Part shown: positions 43,416-54,643 of the stretch, piece after piece | Numbering within the stretch: position 1 is the first letter of the stretch | Layout: each line of letters starts with the position of its first letter | Made by a program: the position numbers and the translations under genes | Notes under the pieces: model-generated | Database searches by the model: none | Told to the model about the DNA's origin: nothing | The model's input: the letters and a program-made list of their open reading frames with translations, nothing else | DNA from: Raffaelea ambrosiae | Taxonomy: Eukaryota > Ascomycota > Sordariomycetes > Ophiostomatales > Ophiostomataceae | Assembly (NCBI GenBank): GCA_002778195.1 | Contig: PCDI01000003.1 | Location: 3,898,583 to 3,962,582 of the forward strand | DNA length: 64,000 bases | Direction of reading: 5' to 3'

Positions 43416-44461
43416 CTATGGCGTCTGGTCAAAATTGTAACTGTTCCCAAACCCTCTGTTCAAATAGGTCTTCAAGACTTTATTGCTCTCGACCCAGTCG
43501 ACGGGAATCTCTAAGCCATGATCATTGCTGTCTAAGATCGGCTTGATATCATCACCAAATTCCAGGCGCATAGGGTTGCGATACCACGAAGCAAAATGAA
43601 TCATGGCTAGCATGATTCTTACGTCGTTCGTGAAATTAGGCATTCCTGCATGCCACAGTCGCAGATCGCGGATAGCAAAACTTCCTTTTTTAATTATGGG
43701 CTGACAAGGCGCAGATGCCTGGGCGCGATTGTCGAGGAGTTCCTGGCGAATGCGCCCGCTTGCGCGCTCTCCATGGGCGCCTTCCTGTGCATTGATATCA
43801 TAGCATTGGGTGCCAAGCCAAAGCTCTGTAGACCCGTTGTCTGGTGTCATTGTAACAAGAGGCACGTTCACGACAAATGCAAACGGCTGTGGAGGGTGCC
43901 GAATATCTGCATCAGAATGGACAGGCTGGCGCTGGGGACTTGAGCCTCGCAGCGGTGGCATGGCGGCGTTTGCAGAGCAAAAGGTCCACTTTGGCTGTGG
44001 GCCCAAAACAGCAGAAGTAATCTGTACGGCCATTGGATCTAGTCACCGTCAGCACTAAGTAAAAGGCGGCCCCGCTTCTGTGTGTCCGTGGGGTTGCACT
44101 GACGGGCAAATACGTCCAAATCAAAATATTCAGCTACAGGGGGTGCGTCCTGTTGGAGGTTGCCCTGGTTGTAGTTGAATGGGCCGTCCTTGCCACGAGC
44201 TTGGAGTGCTTTTGCATCTTCCACCATTTTCACATTTAGGTGATCGAGCTTGTTCTGCGGAATGGCATCTTCGACCACAACTAGTCCATCCAGATAGAGG
44301 TGGCGAACGGCTGCTTCCAGGTTGCGAGCATCGAGACGCTTGCTTGCAATCTCCGAGGCTGACGGCCGAATGACATGGGGGCTGGCCGATTTGTTGGCGA
44401 CAGAGGCAAACGCTCTACGCCCCACAACAGCTGGGAGCCGACGAATTGCAGTGGAGAGCAT
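43416..44461 (-). CDS. phytanoyl-CoA dioxygenase (PhyH) family enzyme
   Basis: This 326-residue protein is an Fe(II)/2-oxoglutarate oxygenase of the PhyH family. Exons are 44461..44104 and 44038..43416 with a 65 nt intron (GTCAGT donor). Iron ligands are visible as H160-x-D162 in PVHSDAD and H249 in RLWHAG, with R259 in position to bind 2-oxoglutarate. The N-terminal ~25 residues (MLSTAIRRLPAVVGRRAFASV) look like a mitochondrial presequence with an Arg-x-x-Ser-type cut. PhyH-family enzymes hydroxylate varied small substrates, so the true one is unknown. Its position beside an SsuD-like monooxygenase invites a link in sulfonate or small-acid breakdown, which is inference only. Confidence 0.85.
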
Positions 44462-45226
44462 TTCGAGTTGTGGAGTGGCGGGGTTGCGGCGGAGTACTCA
44501 ACTACCAAGTAGTTACACCGTATGTGAGTAGTACAGTTGCTTTGCGAAAATGATAATTAGTTAGATTGAAGGTATAAGACTCTCGGCTTGCCTGTCCCCT
44601 CTTTATATGCGCGCGGATAGTTCGACAACCCAATCTGTTGCTTCTGACCTAAAGGGAATGCCCCAGTTTGTCCAGTCCGCATGGCTAGGTTTACCCCGAA
44701 TCTCGAAAGGACCTTCCCAATTCGACGGTCCCGGCACCCTGACGGCCCTAGACACGACCCAGCGGCACCACCCCTAATTGCTGGCCCGATGGAGACCAAC
44801 CCAACCCACGCAGACAACAACGACAACAACGACAACAACGACAAGAACGACATGCTTTGCGTTGTCCTCCCGGATAAAAGGTCCCGCTGCATTTGGCAAG
44901 GGGGGGTTGGACCGTTATGCAGGAGAGGAGGATTCTTATCCTTGTCGCTGCTGTAAAGACGTGGCTTGGACCTACGCAGATGTCGTATTTTACAGCCCCC
45001 AAGTTTCACTGCTGGCTGTTGGTGATGAGATGGAGGATAGGCAAGGCTTGAAAACAGTGAATAAATACTATGTAAGAAGGAGGTCGCAGTCTGAGGATCA
45101 CCCCCTTTCCCGACTTTGCACTGCATGCCCGGGAGGACAGATGATAAAAACCATCCATCGCACGACTGGCACTTGTCCTCCCAATAAGCAAAAGAAGTGT
45201 ACTCCCGCCCATCAAGATTAACAAAC
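44462..45226. promoter_or_regulatory. divergent intergenic region PhyH / membrane protein gene
   Basis: This 765 bp gap lies between divergent starts. It contains a short ACAACGACAACAACG simple repeat at about 44814-44850 on the plus strand. No gene was supported. Confidence 0.4.
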
Positions 45227-47202
45227 ATGTTTGCCACTTATTTGCTTTCGATCATCCTCATCGTGATGACCTGCTCCGTCACAATAGACGCAGCCATGCC
45301 TGCGGTTGAGCCAATAGCAGACTTCCGCTTGCGTCATGCACCTGGCGAATCTGCTTCTGCCATATTGGCAAGGCTGCACAAAGCATTGGCCAGAGAGTCG
45401 ACCAACCTCGCAGGGCGGAGCACGACAATAAAGAACAGCACGTCGTTTGAAAAGAGCTGGGACAATGCCGTGCTGTTCAAGGCATCCGCGTACGCTCTAA
45501 TTATCTTTTACCTATCTTCTTTAACAACACACTGGCCTACATGTCTGACAACATTGTTAGGGCAGGTGCCACAATATCCCAGAATGGCGGTTCTGTGTCA
45601 GCGACGATTGACGCCGAAATTGTTTGCACTACTTGCTATATCAAAAGCGACATCCTCGCACAACTGACCGTCGCGGGCGACTTCAATGCTACGGAAGCCC
45701 TGGATTCTGCCCGGACCGAGTTTACCGACGACGTTGCGAATCTGACCCAGGCTGTCAAGGACACGGCACAGGACATTCTCCATGATGTAGCTACAGGAAA
45801 TGCAGATTTCACAGACATCGCATTCCCAACAATGGACTTTGATTTTGACCGCAGCATTGGCAGCATACCCGAGATTTCAGTTCAGCTTCAATTTGACAAC
45901 ACGGAGTTGTACGCGGGGCTTGATGTGATCCTCTCTGCCGGAGCAACATACACACTGCACCTGTACTCGTCAAAAACACCAGTTGGGTTTGAAATTGGAA
46001 AGCAACTGGAGCTCGGCCTCATTCTCAATGTCGATCTCATACTGTCAGTCGAGTCAGAGATTGACATCAGTAGCGGGTTTCACTTGGCTCTGGACGATGG
46101 CCTTCAACTCAATCTTGACCTGTTCGGTAGCAATGTTTCTGACATTGTCTTTCCTGGTGGACGGTTTGAGTTTTTGCCCGTGACCATCGCCACCGAGGGA
46201 GTCACCCTTCATGCTCTGCTGCGGCTTCGTGTTGATCTCGGATTAGCATTTGCCACCTCATCTGTCACTTTTTTAAACGAATCATTCTCTGCGGGAGCTG
46301 GCATCGAAGGCAGCGTCTTTGCCAATGTGGCAGAATTCGTCACAAACATCACTCTTCCACAAGATGGCGAGTCTGAATGCAGCCTGGAGGTCGAAGAGTA
46401 CTACCAATTTGCGGTCGGCGCAGCAGTGGGTGCTACGGTCTATGTTGGCGACGACGTCTGGGGACCAATGCCGAGCACTACCGTGCCTGTGTTTCACACA
46501 ACTCTGGCATCTGTCTGTGCTGAATCAAAAACACAACCTGCCGCATCCACCATACCCACGAGCTCCCAGCTGGGTCGACGTTTTGACCTATTTGGAAACA
46601 CCGAAGACGCCACCAGCGCGACCTCCTCTGCTACTGGATTCAGCACTGCTACTATCACCACCGAAACAACTTATATTGTGCAAAGCTGCAAAATTTCTGG
46701 ACTTCTTGACTGCCCTGCATCACAGGTGGCAACAGTCACGTTTGACACAACTTTGTCCATCACCACTACTGTCCCTTCTGGTGTCGATCCCACGTGGCCC
46801 GCGTCCACCTATTCCACAATCACGAGCACTGTTCAATTTGGCAGCCGGGCCCACAAAATCGGGGAATCTGAAGGCCCTGCTACATCGTACAGCCAAGGTC
46901 CGGTGGCCAGCTTTATCAACAAGGAGACTGGTGGTGTTCCCAGGTCAACCGTTTTAGGGGTTAGCCTGGGACTTGGGCTCCCCGCATTGTTAGCGGTTGC
47001 GGCGGGCTGCTTGTGCGTATCACTTCCCCCCTTAACATCATCCCAAGACCGCTGACCCGTAACTATTTTTTGCAGCTACTTTTTACGCCGGCATCAGAAG
47101 AAACGGAATGGTATACAATATGAACAAGCAGCCAATGAAGACCCAGCAAAGGATGAACACGGGGAGGAACTGAACACCCTGGATCGCAGTCTCTTAAAAT
47201 AA
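45227..47202 (+). CDS. secreted/surface single-pass membrane protein, unrecognised family
   Basis: Exons are 45227..45489, 45561..47012 and 47076..47202, giving 613 residues; phases agree at both joins. A signal peptide is clear (MFATYLLSIILIVMTCSVTIDAA). The large ectodomain (about residues 90-440) is rich in alternating hydrophobic beta-type sequence and has a few Cys (for example VCTTCYIKS). It is followed by a Ser/Thr-rich stalk (about 440-560) with several N-x-S/T sites earlier, one membrane helix (STVLGVSLGLGLPALLAVAAGC) and a short basic, then acidic tail starting YFLRRHQKKR. That layout is a type I plasma-membrane protein. The domain is not one I recognise. The join at 47012/47076 creates the hydrophobic-to-basic border, which supports the third exon. 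It lies just upstream of an inositol monophosphatase gene on the same strand. Confidence 0.75.
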
Positions 47203-47521
47203 TTTTTGACAAACATTCCTTGCTACATATTAGAGGGAAAATATAGAAAAAGATAGAAAACAAGGAAGAAGGTTGTTCTGTATCTTAGTTAAATAATAGT
47301 TATGTCCTCTGAATTGGCCACACACAATCCTACTATGTACTCGTAGGTCGGATAAGCCCTCAGCCGAAACCACGTTCCCCGCCCAAGCGGATCTTTTCCG
47401 CGACGGTTAGATGCGGGTTTGACGACGATTCATTGTTGCCGTCAACTGTTTTCAATCCATTTCAAAGAGCTTCCCAATCTCCTCCTAGTCAACCAGAAGG
47501 CCACTGCACCCCTGGCACAGC
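47203..47521. promoter_or_regulatory. intergenic region before the IMPase gene
   Basis: This 319 bp gap includes the 3' end of the membrane protein gene and the promoter and leader of the inositol-monophosphatase gene. No special signal was recognised. Confidence 0.4.
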
Positions 47522-48818
47522 ATGTCTAAACCAACTCACGATGAGCTTCTTCTCGAGATTTACGCTTTCGCAGTCCAGCTGGGGCAAGATGCCGGGAAAC
47601 TCCTCATGGATGCAGCAAGAGAGAGGATGAGTGGCCGCGCGACACTGCATTCGAAAGAAAAAGAAAGTGCTGTCGACATTGTGACAAAGGCTGACGAAGG
47701 TGGGTAGTTAGCCTTTACCGAGTCCTGCGTACTGGAAAGACGACTCTCTTACACAGTCCAGACACAGAGGCGTTCATCAAGGATGCTATCGCGGCCAAGT
47801 ATCCCAACCACAAGTATGCTGTTTAATCATGCACAGGAATCCATGCACTTTCGCTGAATCAACGATGCCTAGATTTGTCGGCGAAGAGTCTTATTCACGT
47901 GGAGAATCCAGACAGTACTTGGTGGGCAATGCGCCGACATGGGTTGTTGACCCGCTGGACGGCACCGTCAACTATGCGCATTTGTTCCCAATGTTTTGCG
48001 TCTCAATTGGCTTCATTTTAGACAGTGAGCCAGTTATTGGAGTGGTCTACGCCCCCTTTCTACAGCAGCTCTTCAGCGCTTGCCGCGGCCATGGAGCTTG
48101 GCTTAACGAAACGACACAACTTCCTCTTGCACGCGATCCCATCCCACCGCTGCCGCGACAGGCACCAAGTGGTTGCATATTTAGCTGCGAATGGGGAAAG
48201 GATCGTAGGGACATACCTGATGGTAACCTGTCCAGGAAAGTCGAGAGTTTTGTGAACATGGCCACAGAAACTGGTGGCCGTGAGGGAAAAGGGGGCATGG
48301 TCCACGGCATGCGAAGTTTAGGAAGGTACGAGAAATACTGCCCCAGGATAGTTTTGATACCGCCGTTTGAAATCTAACCAGACTATGAAGTGCCACGTTA
48401 GACCTTGCGTATACTGCCATGGGGTCGTTTGATATCTGGTGGGAAGGGGGGTGCTGGGAATGGTGAGCTTACACAACAGCCAAGCCAAAGATTGTGTGCT
48501 CCTCATTTAACTCACGAAACAGGGACGTGGCCGCTGGAATTGCAATATTGAAAGAAGCCGGCGGACTTGTCACGACAGCAAACCCGCCCGAGAACCCAGC
48601 CGAAGCAAATATTGGAGATGCTTCGCTAGGTGGTCGTTTGTACTTAGCCATACGGTAAGCTCCCCAAGTTATTCTGAGGCACAGAAAATATCGTGTCTGA
48701 CAACAATAGACCGGCAGGGCCGGCATCGGGCGAGACTGGACGCGAGGGGCAGGAACGTGTCGTGCGTGAAGTGTGGAGAAGAGTACAGAGACTGGACTAC
48801 AGCAGGCCTGTTGCGTGA
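47522..48818 (+). CDS. inositol monophosphatase family protein
   Basis: Six exons (47522..47699, 47762..47813, 47873..48325, 48391..48462, 48523..48654, 48710..48818) give 331 residues. The Mg-dependent, Li-sensitive phosphatase motifs are all in place. They are DIVTKAD near the start, the metal ligand Glu in FVGEES, motif A in WVVDPLDGTVNYAHLFPMFCVSIGF, and motif B in WEWDVAAGIAILKEAGG, created by the join at 48462/48523. These residues bind the metal ions and the phosphate. Family members act on myo-inositol phosphates or, in fungal quinate clusters (QutG), on unknown phosphates. No quinate genes are seen here, so inositol phosphate is the default. The second exon of 52 nt is easily missed. 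It converges with a LaeA-like methyltransferase. Confidence 0.92.
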
Positions 48819-49436
48819 AGGGTCAACACACAAACCAGCCTGCCAGCCATAGCACTTAATTTGGGGATATTAAACCCGCGAGAGACGGGTTGGAATAGAG
48901 ATCCTGTACATTCGCCTGCCTCTCGCTAAATTGCCAGTGCGCACAAAAAACAACGCCGAAGGCAGTATTACCGTCACCTGAATACCCGCTCACAACCTCG
49001 TCCATGTAGGGGGGATTTGAACAATACCCCGAGGAGGATCACAGAAGAGAATATGGCTTTTGTGTCTTAGCGGACTACTCCTAGAATCTGAGGGGCCATG
49101 TCACCTGCGTGTTTCTCGGAGCGATGCCATTTTACTATGTAGCCATGTTTCAATTGATAAACGATTCTCGTGCTCTAATGACAGTGGTTGGGCGTATGGA
49201 CAATTTTGCCCGAGAGTGTGTTGGCCCTTTGACAGTTATTACTTTGTCGGTGGGGGACGGCGCTGTCCATCTGTGAAACATCTGCTTCACATCCGCTAAA
49301 AGCCGAGTCTGACTGCTGATGTACAGAAAAAGGAGCACCGTCATGTAGTATCGGCCAGACAGCAGAGGTCGGCAGGCAAAAAGGCCGGGTCATCATTCGC
49401 CCTTCGTCTAATTGAGGCTGTAGCAAAACCGTGCTG
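48819..49436. other. convergent intergenic region
   Basis: This 618 bp lies between the ends of the IMPase and the methyltransferase genes. Nothing besides presumed 3' ends was recognised. Confidence 0.4.
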
Positions 49437-50946
49437 TTATGGCTTCTTGCCGTAGCAACAATACCTAGCGCTGCTGTCAGCACTGCGATCGGTCGTGCAT
49501 CATGCAACAATTTTTGACTTACAGAGGCCAGTAGGCATGGATGGTTGGGTCTTTCAACTCCTTCCGTGCCTTGGCGCAGTACGCAAAGCACTCTTCTTTG
49601 GTCATACCTAGACCACGCGTGAACAGGAAGAGAGTGAGGCCTTCCAGGCCGCTGTCAATATGCGCACAATTCCAGAGACCCAGGGTTTTGTACTTTTTGT
49701 CTTTCGGCCATTGATTGCTGGGAAGTTTGAACTGACGCATATGAACATCTTCAAACCCAGCTGCCTGGAAGAGCTCCTTGTATTTCATTGTTGTGTCGAT
49801 GGGTCTGCCGAGTTTGGCTGATGCCTTTACGGTGAGGTGGCTCATCTCTGACAAGACATGTTTGTCTGTCAGTGTGCCATCATCAGAGGACACTGGCAAG
49901 CCCATGTCCCACATTTCAAGATAACCGCCCGACTCTAAATTTCTGGTCCACACTGTCAGTATCGCTTTCCGGGGCCTGTAGCGAGTGCGACTTACGCAAA
50001 GCATTTCTCGATGACCGAGTTGTGGTCGACAAAGGAACCCCCGAGATGTCGCGCGAAAATAAAATCGAACTTGGAGCTCCATGTCCATTCCTTTTCAATA
50101 TCATCTATTTCGAATGAGCAGTTGGGAGGAACGCTTGGTCCGTTAGCCATTCGAATACCGCAAGAGGCTGAAAGCATTGATGTGTCTTACAAACTTGGTT
50201 GTATGGGGCTCAGATCCACGCCAATAACCTAGTCCAATCAGCCATGATCGCGAGTAGTTTGCGTGTGGGTCCAGGCATACCTCTGCTTCAGGGTGGCTGT
50301 CAGCTGCAGAAAGGTAGTGTTAGCCTAGGTTGTGGACCAGCAGCACTTGGCAAACCCTACCAAAATTGATGGCCCAGATGCCTATGATGATCGTCAGCAC
50401 AAAAATAACGAGGGAAGAATCCAGTCTTAAATATGTACCTGTTCCCGTTCCAAGATCCAAGACTCTCTTGGCCGTCTTGTTCTTTGGGCATAGAGCGAGC
50501 TCGTCATCCAGAGTCAAGGTCATGAGGTGGTGGTACAAGTCTGAGAAAGTGTCAGTAAATACCGCAAAGCTGACTATTGTGACAGCAAACTTACCAAGAC
50601 GTTCTTGCTCTTGCTACAGGAAATATGAGTCTGTGCACTTGAGAAGTTGCTTGTTGGCTGCACTTACCTCGTCGTTTGGAATGAAGTACTCTGCCAATGG
50701 TCAGCATTGAATCTGAACCTCGGCGGTTCACTGCAACTTACTCCCGGAGCTTAATGATTGGTATGTCCGCCCATTTTCTTCGTGATACGCAAGCACACTG
50801 GATCTCAGCGAACTCAGCGATGTATCGTTGATCGACTGCCACGGAGGTCAGCTAGCTATCAATTCGAAGACATAAACACAAAATGCCATGGTGCATACCT
50901 CTCCCACAGCGGAGTCAGTATCATCGGGCAGATCATTATCGGCCAT
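49437..50946 (-). CDS. LaeA-like SAM-dependent methyltransferase, 11 exons
   Basis: Exons are 50946..50899, 50835..50742, 50690..50668, 50613..50595, 50540..50439, 50381..50361, 50303..50281, 50228..50191, 50133..49996, 49942..49523 and 49464..49437, giving 317 residues with every junction in phase. Four exons measure 19-23 nt. Motif I is RVLDLGTGTGIWAINFADSHPEAEVIGVDLSP, assembled from four exons; ENGRTYQSL and YFIPNDE before it, and the C-terminal AYWPLYCCYGKKP, are typical of the LaeA/TAM-like fungal methyltransferases. LaeA itself is a global regulator of secondary metabolism, but this large family has many members of unknown substrate, so a regulatory role should not be assumed. No biosynthetic backbone gene is present in the window. 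It converges with the IMPase gene, and the DMF-amidase-like gene lies upstream. Confidence 0.88.
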
Positions 50947-51717
50947 CTGTGAACAAGTTAACAAGGGACTGACGTGAGGGATTTCTGGGCGAGAGAACGC
51001 AAGAGGGTGCCATACGAGGTTCTGGTTCGATTCGGTCGCCATTTTTTGGTGGTAGTCGAGAACGGTTGGGTTTTATGGAGTGACTGCAATGACTGTAGCT
51101 TTGTTGTTGTTAAATTGGAAAAGCGAGACCAGTCGGCACTTGCCCCGAGAATGAAACATCGACTTCGTTCTCAAAGGAGAGAAAGGGGGGAGATGGGGCT
51201 GCAAACTCACGCAGGTAATTTGTGTGTGGCGGCCCCACCACGGCAAAGAAGCTTAGCACTACAGCGGCACGACGCGTCGCCAGTGTTTGTCAGCAGAACC
51301 CACATCACAAGAAAGACTTACACGACCTGGCTAACTGCTTTCTGTTACCACATTACTGATGAGTTCTCACCCTACGATCCTTACACCCACTACACACAAT
51401 CTGTTCCACAGGAATGTGCAGCAATGTGCGATCCGTCTCCAGCGACTCCGCCAGGGAAAAGGATTGGCTGACACCCCGAACAAGAACCGGCCCGTGACAG
51501 TCTTGCTGAAGACGACTGAAAACAAACGTGTCACGCCGAGAAGTCTGGCTACAAACAGCCTCAACACAAAGAAACCACCGAATTTCCGTACTTGTAACAC
51601 TCTACCCCAAGTTGAAATTCAAATTCATTTTATATATTTTTTTTTCAAAAAGAAGTTTCTACTAAAATAAACACATGTACTACTACGGGACCAACATACA
51701 ACAACCTTTGCATGTTT
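50947..51717. other. intergenic region
   Basis: This 771 bp lies between the methyltransferase start and the end of the dimethylformamidase-like gene, both minus. It should include the methyltransferase promoter. No gene or RNA was recognised. Confidence 0.4.
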
Positions 51718-54039
51718 TCAATGCAAGTTTTGCAAAAACCCTTTGATAACATTTCCTGTCAGTTTGGCAACAGTGTTATCATAGTCTTTCCAGCCCAGAG
51801 AGCAGAACCAGTTAATGCTGCCCACCGAAAAGACGCCGCCACCCCCAGATGCGATGTAGTAAGTAATATCAGATCTGATGTCCGGGTTTTGTGTGCCCAA
51901 TGTATTCAGAATAGGAAACACGGCGTCCTCGGGAGCTATGCCGAACTCATCTGGGTGGCCTGTCGTTGTGGCAAGAACCCGCACACAGCTGGGACTACCC
52001 ATCTTGGGGTCGAAACGGTCAATCTCGTCGCCACTGGCTCCTCCTGCCAGCCCAAATTCGCCAATAAGACCGTCCTCAGATAGTCCCTCAAACATCCATG
52101 CGACACTCTTATCTTTGATACTCTCCTCGCACCGCTTGTATGGAACACCTGGACCAGCACCCTCACCACTGAAGCCAATGCCAAAGAGGTGGTTGCATGG
52201 CCGTCCGCGCCCGCGCCAAAGGCCACCGAGTCTACCGTCCAGACTATGGAATCTGTCGCCTCCAGGGAGTGTGTATGTCCGGACGCCCTGGTCACCGCGC
52301 CGGATCTCGACACGGTGTGGGCGTGTCTCTATGTCCAATACGGTAACCCAGTAGAACCCATTGCCGCCGAGGTACATTAGATTACCTCCCTGCTTTGCAT
52401 ATGCCGTGTAGGCATCGTATGATTGCAGTGATGGATATTCTGGATGGCTGCCCGTGATAACAGTATTGAAGCCGCTAATAGCTGCTACACCACGCTCGTG
52501 CAGATCATGATCTGTTAGAACTTCGTAGGGAATGCCTTCCCTCTCGAGAAAGCCAATCATTATAGTATCGGCACTGAACTCGCGTGGTCGCTTAAATGCC
52601 CACATAATATATCCTGGCCGGATGTTCAGAATCGGCCGTTTTGATGAGGAGAATACGACCCCCGAATCGTCGTTATGCACGTCATAGCAGGAAAGACCTA
52701 AGTCAAACCGGCGCTTCATCCGTTCAAAGTCCTCGCTCTGCGCAATATCGGTAATGTCAAATCCCGGGCCAACATCAATGGCCGATGACCTGTCTGTAAG
52801 ATACAGGTGTTCGTTGGCATACGCTAGGTATGTGAATGTTGACAGGACCAAGGCCACTTTCGTGTCTCGCTTCTGCCAATCCTTCTCATTCGGGCGCACA
52901 AAAAATGGGACGACATCTGTGGTCTTGCCGTTGATAGATGCCAACTCAACTGCGTACGCCCCAGAGCGAGCTTCAGGGGGTATCTGAAGGGTGAAATCAG
53001 TGTCCCAGCAAGCGTCGTCCATGTCATCTTCATGAAAATGGATGGCACCATATCCGGTCCCGAGTTTGCCCCAGTCTCCATCACTGCCATCCCAGTCATA
53101 ACCTCGGACTGCCCGTGTTGGGGCATTGATAAGCTTCCCATCGCGCCCATGACCAGACACGTCGGTAATCGTCTCGCTGTTCATCCTCTGTGAAAAGTCG
53201 TACTTGACTAGGGCAATAGATGGAGTACCGGCAGTTTTTATGGCGGGGCTGTCGAGCCGTCCATTGAAAAAGTTGGTAGGCCGGGGAAAGGCAGTCGCGG
53301 GTGACTGGGCGAAGCTTCCCCCAAATATCAAGGGCCCGGCTGGACAGACCTTGAACAGAGCCGACAGCGTATGCTCGACAGATATTGGCGTGGCAGCCGG
53401 CTCCGCGAAGAATGCGAGAGGGACGATATTGATTGAGACTTTTTGGCCTTCCAGCAAGACCACGGCTTTGAACCACCTCTTGATGTCTGGCTTGAAATTG
53501 GTGTGGATAGTCTCAACCGTCTCGCCTGTACCAATCCACACGTCCAAAAGTCCAGCTGTAGTAATCACGACAGCTAATCCCGATTTAGTCGAGACATCAA
53601 GTGTAGACAGCATAGTCTGGGTATGCCCTGCGAGAGGAAGCCATGACTGCGCATAGAATGAGACTTTGAGTCCCCGAATCGTAGGAGCAGAAGCGGGAAG
53701 AAGCCAGTTATCAACAAGACCATACGAACCCGGGCGGGCAAGCTGAAATCGTCCTTTGCTCTGACCCGAGGGAACTTGTGTGATGACTTCTTCTTCCTTC
53801 TTTGGAGAGTTTTCAACATTCACGCCCTGTATGATACGGACAAGTCGGTATGTGTACTCGGGCTCTGTACACGACACCTGAAGTTGTCAGTGACCTAGGA
53901 GGTGAGATTGCGAAATTTTGTTTTTTTGGGCACTTCTAACCTTGATGGCCACATTGTCACCAGGACTAACAATCCAAGGTTCAGCGTAGCCAATGATCTC
54001 AGCTGGATAACCTGCTGGGGGATCTTCGACGGTCGACAT
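51718..54039 (-). CDS. N,N-dimethylformamidase large (beta) subunit-like protein
   Basis: Exons 54039..53941 (33 codons) and 53877..51718 give 752 residues. The first exon (MSTVEDPPAGYPAEIIGYAEPWIVSPGDNVAIK) starts the family-specific N-terminal Ig-like fold and joins to VSCTEPEYTYRLVRIIQG. Next come a concanavalin-like lectin segment (about 80-270) and the catalytic-type domain with GGNLMYLGGNGFYWV, PGYIMWAFKRPREFSAD, LTDHDLHERG, GSHPEYPSLQSYDAY and DRFHSLDGRLGGLWRGRGRP. In bacteria DMFase is a large/small-subunit, mononuclear-iron amidohydrolase that splits N,N-dimethylformamide to dimethylamine and formate. No small subunit is seen, and fungal homologues are of unproven substrate; call it an amide hydrolase candidate. 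There is no signal peptide. It lies divergent from an MFS transporter, a layout often seen for catabolic pairs. Confidence 0.85.
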
Positions 54040-54643
54040 GATGCGGAAATTGGCGACACTCAAAGCTATCTTGGCGGATAACGGTTGACATTACAACTAC
54101 ATTTGTGTGCGCACGGAAACAGTCTTATACGTGTAACAGAGGCCGTCGGCAGTCGAGCATCTGTAAGATTAATGCCCGCCATATGATTGGGTCGTCGGGC
54201 ACCCGACATTATGGGAAAATATGGATCTCTCCTTCCGTTTTTGGTTATTTCTCAAGACCCACATCTCAAGATGTAACATTTCCGAAGACAGGGATCTGCA
54301 TAGAATAATGTGTTTTGACCGATGATAATAGTCGGAAAAAGATAGTGACATGCAATCCATTGATAGGAGAAAGCCGATTCGTCGGAACCGTACCGTGGTT
54401 CGCCGTTTTATCAAGCCCACGTGGGATTTCATAGTCATATATGGTATTTGGTGTTTACGCAATAAAATCAAGCCTGCGGAAGGAGCGAGAAGGGGTTAAG
54501 GCTCGAACGGACAGCTGTTTAAAACGGCACGGATGTGTATCGGTGCTGATTGTTCTTGTTTCTCAAGTTCTTCTCGTGGTCGACACTTGACTTCGCCTCC
54601 CCAATACTCTACCGATCATCTGGAGCCTGCCATTCTCAAAGTT
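54040..54643. promoter_or_regulatory. divergent promoter, DMF-amidase-like / MFS
   Basis: This 604 bp gap lies between two divergent start codons and may coordinate both genes. CACGTGG occurs near 54419. No palindromic operator was recognised with confidence. Confidence 0.4.
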
